From Arthrobacter methylotrophus (GTDB taxonomy: Bacteria; Actinomycetota; Actinomycetes; Actinomycetales; Micrococcaceae), in NCBI RefSeq assembly GCF_039539965.1, contig NZ_BAABED010000001.1:2108001-2172000 (forward strand): DNA of 64,000 nt, given 5' to 3'. Made by a program: the position numbers and the translations under genes. Positions 57,917-64,000 of this stretch are shown one piece after another. The notes under the pieces were generated by a model. The model searched no databases. It saw nothing but the letters and a program-made list of their open reading frames with translations, and had not been told where the DNA came from. Numbering within the stretch: the stretch's first letter is position 1; each line of letters starts with the position of its first letter.

Positions 57917-58031
57917 ACGATGCTGAACGGTCAAGGGTGCCACATCGAGCGATCGCAGGATGCCGCCACCGCTTCAGCAGCAGCACAGCAGTGGCCGGCG
58001 GCTTGCCCCACCGGCCACCCTTGCTAATCGG

Positions 58032-59285
58032 CTACTTGGGGTTGCTGTCTGTGAAGTAGATGTCAGCCGTCTGGTAGGTCACTTGGCTCATTGCATCGCC
58101 GGCCGTGCGATAGACCACGAAATCGGTCTGCTTCTGCCAGATCAGCACGCGGTCCGCTACCACCAGGTTGAGTGACAACGTTTCGGATGCCTGGGTGTCG
58201 GTGCCCGAGCTGATGCTGCCGCTCAGTTGCATCTCGTCGGTGTAGCTGACGGAGACCTTCGCGCTGACGGGGCCCGCTTCAATACCCACCTCAGCACCGA
58301 CCGTCAGCGACGTGGTGTGCTGAAAGCCGCTGGAGGACTCCTGACTGGTTCCGATGAGGAAACTCTCGGTGTAGGTGCCTCCCGCCGGCGACGGGAAGCT
58401 TCTGGTGCAGAACCACTCTGGCTCCGCCGCCAGATAGTAGAACGGGCTGCTGTCGGAGGCAGGGTCGTCGATCAAGGTGGCGGGAAGAACTGCGACCTTG
58501 TCCAGGCCGGGGGACGTCTTTGTGCCCTCCCCATACCCGGGCTCGTAGTCGGGGTACGGTGTGCTGGCTCCGGAGACCGGAAGCAGGAGTTTGTCCAGTG
58601 CAAGGCACCAGGAAGTGTTCTGCAGATTTCCGTGTTCGTTGCTCAGCATCGTGGTCGGGGCGAGCAGGATTTCCTGGTCCTGCACACCGACGCCGGACAG
58701 CGAAGGTGCACTGAGGCTGCCGTCGTGGCTCGTCCAGTGGGACCCTGCGTCACTCCAGAAATCCTGGGTCGGGGCGCTTTGGAGATACTCGGTTTTCACA
58801 CACCAGTAGTTTTCGGCATCCGGACCCTGTCCGTTGAATCCGACGCAGATACCAAGGGCTTGGTAGCCGTCCGGTGCCGTGGGCCAGAAGTAGTCGATGT
58901 CGTTGGGGTTGCCTGAGCCTTTATCATCAAGGATCCAGGTAAACCCGGCCGGGTGGACCAAAGCGTCCTCGTGTCCAGGCATGGGCGCCAGCAGCAGGAT
59001 GGGTGTCTTTGCGACCGGGGTGTTGTTGACTGCGGCAAAGTCGCCCAGCGGCAGGAAGGTACTGGAATTGCCTTTGTAACCGCCGTAAAACGAGATCGGG
59101 TTGCCCCTCTCTGCCGTCCAGGCGTTGACGAAGTTTGCGGGGTCCGCAAACTTGATCAGGAACGGGGCGAAGGGGGCTCCGTTGTTGCCGTAGTCCGCCG
59201 CGGCGATGGCGGCGGCGACGAGTTCGCCCGGGCCGGCTTGGTCCGCGCTAAGTCCGGGTGTCGTGACTTTGGTGGTCGTGTTCAT
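58032..59285 (-). CDS. VPS62-like protein with a Ser/Thr-rich beta region (possible pore former)
   Basis: A 417-residue protein. Residues 95-260 carry the VPS62/VPS13-adaptor-type repeat pattern: TWILDDKGSGNPNDIDYFWP, then PDGYQALGICVG (W.D.GSG...D...W.P....GY.ALG). Residues 300-385 are an alternating polar/hydrophobic, Ser/Thr-rich stretch (SFLIGTSQESSSGFQHTTSL, TVGAEVGIEAGPVSAKVSVS, SGSISSGTDTQASETLSLNL) resembling the insertion region of aerolysin/ETX-type pore formers. There is no signal peptide and no membrane helix. It is monocistronic. Function unknown; a toxin or membrane-remodelling role is inference from the fold pattern. Confidence 0.7.
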   Translation of the reverse strand: MNTTTKVTTPGLSADQAGPGELVAAAIAAADYGNNGAPFAPFLIKFADPANFVNAWTAERGNPISFYGGYKGNSSTFLPLGDFAAVNNTPVAKTPILLLAPMPGHEDALVHPAGFTWILDDKGSGNPNDIDYFWPTAPDGYQALGICVGFNGQGPDAENYWCVKTEYLQSAPTQDFWSDAGSHWTSHDGSLSAPSLSGVGVQDQEILLAPTTMLSNEHGNLQNTSWCLALDKLLLPVSGASTPYPDYEPGYGEGTKTSPGLDKVAVLPATLIDDPASDSSPFYYLAAEPEWFCTRSFPSPAGGTYTESFLIGTSQESSSGFQHTTSLTVGAEVGIEAGPVSAKVSVSYTDEMQLSGSISSGTDTQASETLSLNLVVADRVLIWQKQTDFVVYRTAGDAMSQVTYQTADIYFTDSNPK

Positions 59286-59958
59286 TTGTTCCCCAGTGTT
59301 TGAGTGTCGTCGTCCGGTCGAGAGGCCGGCCGTTGTCCTGAATCGTCAGGAAATGAGACCAATGGCGTACACGCAGTCCCATATCAGGCCCGTTGACGAG
59401 GCCGCCATCGGCGTTTGTAAAGCACACGGGCAGAGCCTTCAGGGCCCTGCGAAAGGGGTTAATCATGGGCAGCTACAACGAATCGCTATGAGCCACGACG
59501 GCTGGGAATCACCCAAGAAAAGGGGACAAAAGAAAGCACGGAGGTTGCGCAACCACCGGCCCTACGGTTTGAAAATTCATTGCGGCACCTAAGCGCCGAC
59601 CCCCATCAAACAACGAAGCTCCCAGCCACAATCGATTGATAGGACACAGCGTAGCGCCGCATTTGTCCAATGAATAGAGCTAGCACGAGCATCATGCGTG
59701 ACCGGCGAGGTCGAAGACAACATCGTGCGCGGGCTGTCCACATCCACACTCACCAAGCATGGCCCGTAAGCATCGATCCCTTTGCGTGCAGTGCATCGGC
59801 GGCAGCCAGATTCATGCCGAAGTCCGACAGCCCTGCTACTGAAGCATCGACTCGCTGACTATATTGAGCAAGGTGAACACATCCAGCGATGTGACGAAGA
59901 CTCTAGCCGGAGGCCGCCGCAGTGTTCCGTTGCTGCGCCGTCCGGAAAGGAAGACAGC
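59286..59958. other. Intergenic stretch, no gene seen
   Basis: About 670 bases between the VPS62-like start and the small membrane protein. Frames are short and random in composition, with lower GC than neighbouring operons. Confidence 0.45.
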
Positions 59959-60372
59959 GTGAGCGCGCAGAACCATGCGGGGGCATTCGAGGCTGGCGAG
60001 GCATTTCGGCGTCAGAGCGATGAGGAAGTACGATATCGGCACGATCACGCGGTGGCAAACGGTGAGAAGCGCATTCTCGCCCGGACCGTTGAGGGCGGTC
60101 TATACAGCTATCACTCCGATGAAATCACGTTGGCTAAACAGGGGTTTTCAGTCGCAGTAGCATCCACTTGGCAAATGCTCGTCTTCGCAGGAGCGATGGC
60201 TGCCGTGTCCATGTTCGGCCTCGTCCTAACAGTCTTCGCGGCAGTGTCCGACGGCATCTGGGTCAGGCTGCTCCTGCCTGGCTTCAGCGGACTCTTCACC
60301 TGGCTTCTCTTCCACTGGGGGGATGCAGAACGTTCGGGCGAGAAATATGCGCAAGGAACGTGGCGTTCCTGA
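59959..60372 (+). CDS. Hypothetical membrane protein with two C-terminal helices
   Basis: 137 residues from GTG 59959 with AAAGGAAG upstream. A charged N-terminal half (AFRRQSDEEVRYRHDHAVAN, GLYSYHSDEITLAKQGF) is followed by two hydrophobic helices (STWQMLVFAGAMAAVSMFGL and VRLLLPGFSGLFTWLLFHWG) and a short tail. No family is recognised. It is near the subtilase/ATPase locus but on the opposite strand. Confidence 0.55.
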   Translation: MSAQNHAGAFEAGEAFRRQSDEEVRYRHDHAVANGEKRILARTVEGGLYSYHSDEITLAKQGFSVAVASTWQMLVFAGAMAAVSMFGLVLTVFAAVSDGIWVRLLLPGFSGLFTWLLFHWGDAERSGEKYAQGTWRS

Positions 60373-60678
60373 GCCATTGCCGTACAAAGCCCCAGTGTCG
60401 ATCAATCTTCGAGGGGTCTCGCACTTCTAATCGCGCTTCGGTGCCCGCTTGGAACACGTCCGGCGCAGGGCAATCTCACTGATTGGCTGACCCATAGCCG
60501 GCGAGCAGCCATGGTCCACTCTCTCCAACTGTCAGACGACATTTCGCGATCACAGAACCGCGCCATTCAGCGCTGTGATTCGGAGATTGAATATTCGCTC
60601 GGGTCCGGGGTCCGAGCCCACGATTTGCGCCACCCCGAGCCATGCTGGAACAGAGAGCAGGGCACCGTTTCCCTAGGC
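60373..60678. other. Intergenic stretch, no gene seen
   Basis: About 300 bases between convergent genes without a supportable frame or a clear terminator. Confidence 0.4.
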
Positions 60679-63021
60679 TTATAGATCCAACAGCAATTGA
60701 CCGGATGGCAGTTCGACTTCGAGCGACGGTGGGATGGCCAGCCCGAGGCCGTTGGAAATATTGGAATACAAGTCCACCTCGGCTCCAAGCGTTCGTAGAG
60801 TGACTATCAGGCTGTAAGGCACATCCAAGGCGCACCTGTCTGTTCGGCGATGCAACTTCCACCAGCCCGTCAAGGGAACCACGGCAACTTCGTCGACGTC
60901 GAGAAGCTTGTATGCGGCACCCCGCCACATGTCGCTGCGCAGCGATCCGCGATCTCGATTCTTTGTGCCGGCGACCCAGCCAGAACCCGCTGAAAACATC
61001 TGCGCGCCGGACTTATCGTCGTCATCCTCCGCCTCGGCTATGTCCTTGCGGAACTCGTCACTGCTCTGCGTTCCGGACTTGATGAGGAACTGCAAGCCAT
61101 GAGAGGGATATGTGGAATGGTGGTTTGCCCCTCGTTTCCCAGGATTGGGCTCAACGAAGTATGACAGTGTCACTCGAAGTTCGACAGGACTGCTACCTAG
61201 TTGTTCGATGATGTTTCTGGACCATGGAAGCTTGTAGAACTTGACTTCACCTAGCTTTGGGTCCCGCTGCCCGTCGAAGGGCTTTAGCCGATCCTGAACG
61301 ACCATAGTTACATCTGAAGCCTCGCTATTTAGAAGGTGCTTTTCGCGAGGAACCCCCCAGCCATACATGCGGAGAATAGTCTTGTCGAACACTCCCTTGG
61401 TTAGGGTGGTCCCATTCCGGGGACCATGGATTCCGGCGGCCATGTGCTCGGTCCACTCGGCGCGGTGAACCATCAGGCCTCTGACTGTCTCGGGGCGATA
61501 GTCCGGGTACCGAGATTGAATTATGGCAGCAAGTCTCGCAGCCTGGGCGGTCCCCGAGCTGGTGGCAAATGTAGGAGTCAGAGGGGCGGCACTGTCGGTC
61601 GAAGTCGTTATGACAGATACAGCGGATGGATAGTCCAGGGCGCCGCTGGGTGATCGAAGTAAGTTTCCGCCCTCAAGGACGATGTCGGGAACAGCACCAT
61701 GGTTCTTATTCGCCAACACGCCCGTGCGAGAGTGCGGAGACAAGCCGCCCTTCACAGAAAGCGGCTGCCATCCTTCATAGTGTGCGGATGAAGGTACCTC
61801 GTCGAGCTCGGTATACGCGCCAATGCGCAATACGTTCCAAGCCTGAGACGGATCCTCGGCAATCTTCGTCATATTGGTTGAAGGGAAAGCCGACGGTAGA
61901 CCCAATGCGTCGAAATCCTCATTTCGAACATTGCCAATCGAGACGCAGAAAAGCCGTTGTGCCCCCGGCTCCGGTTGGCCGACCTTGACCTTTTCAGAGC
62001 CAACTTCGACCATGCACCCCATCGCCAAAGCATCCAGGGCCGTCGACCATGTCGTGGGAAGCGCTTGGCGATGTTCCGTGCCGCTTCGGTTTGTCATCGT
62101 CTGAGCAAGCAGAAAAACACGTCTGTTCTTAGGGCGTCTTATTTCGGCTTCAGCCACAGCGTTGACCATGAGGATTCCGGGCGTGTGGTGGCTTTCATGG
62201 ACGTCATTCTTACGCCGGAGGACCCGAACGGCTCCAAGCCCATGTGTCAGTTCGAGGCGCTCCCCATTTTTTATGTCGAGGTGGTCCCTGAGATCGCCGA
62301 ATAGAGCAACTCCCGCCATTTGAATTCCGTGCCGGCTGAACATGTCATCACCGGGATGCCCATCAATGACACTCCACACTCTCTCGCGCAGGGAAGGCGA
62401 AAGAAGGGGGTGACTTGCTTTTACCCCATTGTCCAGCACGGTGACGACGGGTGCGTCCAGGGGTGCTGGATCAACGAGGCCTGCGAAGTCCTGGACCCAG
62501 TCCTCGACAAAGTCTTGGCCTAAGGTCTCAAGCTCCTCCATGAAGCTAGGCCGACGAATCTCTACTGGCATGGCGCGCGTGTTGAGCAGCATCTCCACGC
62601 TGTGTTTCGTCCCGACGACCACGCAGGAGATGTATTCGCCTAACTGTAGAACAGGGTGTTCTACAGTTAGGTCTAGTTGCGCACCAAATCGATCCAAAAG
62701 TGGGTACGACGATGTCTCCAAACCATTGTCATCGTGATACCAAAGCTCCCAATAGGTTTCGATTTCATCTGACGGAAGATCTGATTCTTCTCGCCAGAGG
62801 TCCGTCAGTGTGACCGGTTCAAAGGCAGCGATATTGGCCACGAGAGCTTGATATCGAGGTTTGCCATCTCTGGTGTCGTCCGCGAAGTTGGCGATGTCGG
62901 CGCTTAGCTTCGTCAATTGTTCGTTTGTCAACCACAAGACCGCCCGCTCGGCGGGTGCAATGGGTCTTTGGTCTTCCGGGGGTGCCCCATCAGTTTGTTC
63001 GGATGCCGAATGAAACTGCAA
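60679..63021 (-). CDS. S8 (subtilisin-like) serine peptidase, IetS-like
   Basis: 780 residues from TTG 63021; the true protein probably begins upstream in another frame (see 63048-63323). Subtilase motifs: catalytic Asp in VVTVLDNGVKASHPLL near residue 195, catalytic His in SRHGIQMAGVALFGDL, oxyanion and Ser region FATSSGTAQAARLAAI near 500, then RPETVRGLMVHRAEWTEHM. A large C-terminal region follows with RVTLSYFVEPNP, as in the two-gene AAA-ATPase/subtilase systems. No signal peptide, so cytoplasmic. With its ATPase partner it resembles IetAS, an anti-phage defence system. GC content is visibly lower than that of neighbours, suggesting transfer. Confidence 0.82.
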   Translation of the reverse strand: MQFHSASEQTDGAPPEDQRPIAPAERAVLWLTNEQLTKLSADIANFADDTRDGKPRYQALVANIAAFEPVTLTDLWREESDLPSDEIETYWELWYHDDNGLETSSYPLLDRFGAQLDLTVEHPVLQLGEYISCVVVGTKHSVEMLLNTRAMPVEIRRPSFMEELETLGQDFVEDWVQDFAGLVDPAPLDAPVVTVLDNGVKASHPLLSPSLRERVWSVIDGHPGDDMFSRHGIQMAGVALFGDLRDHLDIKNGERLELTHGLGAVRVLRRKNDVHESHHTPGILMVNAVAEAEIRRPKNRRVFLLAQTMTNRSGTEHRQALPTTWSTALDALAMGCMVEVGSEKVKVGQPEPGAQRLFCVSIGNVRNEDFDALGLPSAFPSTNMTKIAEDPSQAWNVLRIGAYTELDEVPSSAHYEGWQPLSVKGGLSPHSRTGVLANKNHGAVPDIVLEGGNLLRSPSGALDYPSAVSVITTSTDSAAPLTPTFATSSGTAQAARLAAIIQSRYPDYRPETVRGLMVHRAEWTEHMAAGIHGPRNGTTLTKGVFDKTILRMYGWGVPREKHLLNSEASDVTMVVQDRLKPFDGQRDPKLGEVKFYKLPWSRNIIEQLGSSPVELRVTLSYFVEPNPGKRGANHHSTYPSHGLQFLIKSGTQSSDEFRKDIAEAEDDDDKSGAQMFSAGSGWVAGTKNRDRGSLRSDMWRGAAYKLLDVDEVAVVPLTGWWKLHRRTDRCALDVPYSLIVTLRTLGAEVDLYSNISNGLGLAIPPSLEVELPSGQLLLDL

Positions 63022-63047
63022 GAGTTCTGCCCGCGCTTTCAGTTCTG

Positions 63048-63323
63048 CTAGCTGCAGGCGGTGCGAGCTGTCGACTGAACAGCAACAGCCGAGAACCCGT
63101 CTGGGCGAAGTTCTCCCGGTACCTTCGAGCGCGCATGCATGGCCGCGTTTTGGGCGTTTGCTAGCGACTGATTCAGATGCTTTGCGTGTGCACCCCGGCT
63201 TGGGCCATGGTCAAGATACTCGGGACTGAATTTCGGGCTCGCGGGCGGATTCTTCCGGCTACTGGTCTCCTGAGAGGGCATCGCGATGTGATCTAGCGGG
63301 ATGTGCGGGAAGTTCTCAGTCAA
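63048..63323 (-). CDS. N-terminal piece of the S8 peptidase in a shifted frame
   Basis: 91 residues from ATG 63323, which overlaps the ATPase stop by eight bases. The start MTENFPHIPLDHIAMPSQET and the LNQSLANAQNAAMHARSKVP and PDGFSAVAVQS segments look like the N-terminus of IetS-like subtilases. After AVAVQS this frame becomes random and stops at 63048, while one base earlier the other frame reads VDSSHRLQLAELKARAELLQ into the main peptidase frame. A one-base loss near 63070-63085 probably split the gene. Confidence 0.6.
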   Translation of the reverse strand: MTENFPHIPLDHIAMPSQETSSRKNPPASPKFSPEYLDHGPSRGAHAKHLNQSLANAQNAAMHARSKVPGELRPDGFSAVAVQSTARTACS

Positions 63324-64000
63324 TGCTGGGCTTTCTTCTCGCGGCTAACGCGCTGAGGAGAAGCGGAGTGTCGATGGTTGAACCGCCCGCCAAGATAGCG
63401 TCTTTAGCCGCGCGTTCGGCAGCCTTGACTAGATCCGCGTGAGATAGATCGTGTGTTTCGCTGGCGACCGCATTCCAGTTGATCTGGGAGGAGTCCATGG
63501 AGGCCAGCCGACGTCGGATCACGGACACAGCTTGTGCCCTTCCTGGAAGCGCATACCTGACTAAGGCATCGAATCGTCTGAACAAAGCAGGATCCAACAG
63601 GCTCATGTGGTTAGTCGCCGCGATCAGGACGCTTTCGGACGGTGCTTCATCAAGGAATAGGAGGAATGAGTTAAGTATCCGCCGGGCCTCACCGATGTCG
63701 TTAGTCGCGCCGCGGTCACTTCCGAGCGCATCGAATTCGTCGAAGAGATAGACGGCGCGACGCCGAGCCACCTCGTCAAAGATCAGTCGTAGCTTTGACG
63801 CACTCTCGCCTAGGAAGCGGCTCATTACTCCGTCCAGTCTGATGGTCATGAGTGGCAGGGAGAGCTCGTGGGCTAAGGCTGCTGCTGTCAAGCTCTTGCC
63901 CGTCCCTGGCGACCCCGTCAAAAGTAAACGATGGGCCGGAACGAAGCCATGACGGAGTAGTTGATCACTTTGGCGTTGTTCGTGTATGACTCGACCCAAA
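63316..64000 (-). CDS. AAA ATPase, IetA-like, partial at window edge
   Basis: The last 228 residues or so of an AAA+ ATPase; the N-terminus lies beyond the window. Walker A is LLTGSPGTGKSLTAAALAHE, Walker B VYLFDEFDALGSDRG, sensor 1 AATNHMS, and arginine finger region DPALFRRFDALVRYALPGR. The RLDGVMSRFLGESASKLRLI segment matches FtsH/26S-like ATPases of IetA type. Stop overlaps the start of the peptidase N-terminal frame, so the two are coupled. In such pairs the ATPase is thought to control the protease during phage infection. Confidence 0.85.
   Translation of the reverse strand, partial: LGRVIHEQRQSDQLLRHGFVPAHRLLLTGSPGTGKSLTAAALAHELSLPLMTIRLDGVMSRFLGESASKLRLIFDEVARRRAVYLFDEFDALGSDRGATNDIGEARRILNSFLLFLDEAPSESVLIAATNHMSLLDPALFRRFDALVRYALPGRAQAVSVIRRRLASMDSSQINWNAVASETHDLSHADLVKAAERAAKDAILAGGSTIDTPLLLSALAARRKPSID

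Noticed and set aside
61480..61580. Apparent loss of the catalytic serine in the subtilase (SGTA instead of SGTS)
   Set aside because: Aligning with the GTSxATA form seen in this two-gene family puts the serine earlier, in FATSSGTAQAAR, so the triad looks intact.
1..64000. tRNA, rRNA and riboswitch genes
   Set aside because: No T-loop-like GTTCGANTC with matching acceptor stem and no recognisable rRNA or riboswitch core was seen on either strand; a covariance search would be needed to exclude small RNAs.

Overview
The window is high-GC, densely packed actinobacterial chromosome, most like a member of the Micrococcaceae (Arthrobacter and relatives). The basis is codon bias toward G/C third positions, frequent GTG/TTG starts, ATGA stop/start overlaps, an amine oxidase very close to the Arthrobacter globiformis phenylethylamine oxidase, and the DUF3618/Holin-X and DUF6458 small envelope proteins typical of this group. 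No rRNA, tRNA or CRISPR array was seen.

Left part (1-16.5 kb): a CorA-type transporter cut by the window edge, a histidine phosphatase translationally coupled to an acyl-CoA ligase, small stress-type proteins (STAS-like, DUF1508), an EVE-HNH nuclease, a YqeY-domain protein, the ClpC unfoldase, an NmrA/SRPBCC pair, a membrane/envelope block (YihY, DUF3618, Holin-X, a 334-residue companion), a zinc alcohol dehydrogenase and a MacB-type ABC exporter pair.

Centre left (16.6-26.0 kb): the most striking locus. A Cys-type molybdenum/tungsten formate dehydrogenase (catalytic, four-cluster ferredoxin and NrfD-type membrane subunits) runs, mostly through overlapping stop/start codons, into seven genes of an Mrp-type ion-translocating module. 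Their order (E, F, G, MrpA-C-terminal/DUF4040, E-like+B, C, D) is that of the Mrp part of archaeal membrane-bound hydrogenases. No hydrogenase and no full MrpA is present. A formate-driven, ion-pumping respiratory complex is the natural hypothesis.

Centre (26-42.4 kb): small unknown proteins, a phenylethylamine-type catabolic operon (copper amine oxidase, APC permease, small membrane protein, aldehyde dehydrogenase) divergent from a TetR regulator, a tyrosine/glycine/aspartate-rich repeat protein, an MFS exporter, Hsp20, SnoaL and VOC proteins, an isopenicillin-N-synthase-like dioxygenase and an NAD-dependent epimerase-like protein.

Decayed zone (42.4-45.5 kb): a frameshifted restriction-type nuclease, a remnant of an IS256-family transposase and stretches without an intact gene.

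Catabolic island (45.5-55.8 kb): ferredoxin, aldehyde dehydrogenase, atypical SDR, DapA-family lyase, enoyl-CoA hydratase, class III CoA-transferase and FAD oxidoreductase in one minus-strand operon. Next to it lie an XRE-cupin regulator, an MHS-type importer and a cytidine-deaminase-fold protein. Two promoters with matching architecture share a TATAGTTAWGTGAG box and probably form the switch. The substrate is not known.

Right end (55.9-64 kb): a third DUF1508 protein, DUF6458 and YCII proteins, two damaged GNAT genes, a VPS62-like protein with a Ser/Thr-rich C-terminal beta region reminiscent of pore formers, and a two-gene AAA ATPase/subtilase locus resembling the IetAS anti-phage system. 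The subtilase N-terminus lies in a different frame, and the ATPase runs off the window end.
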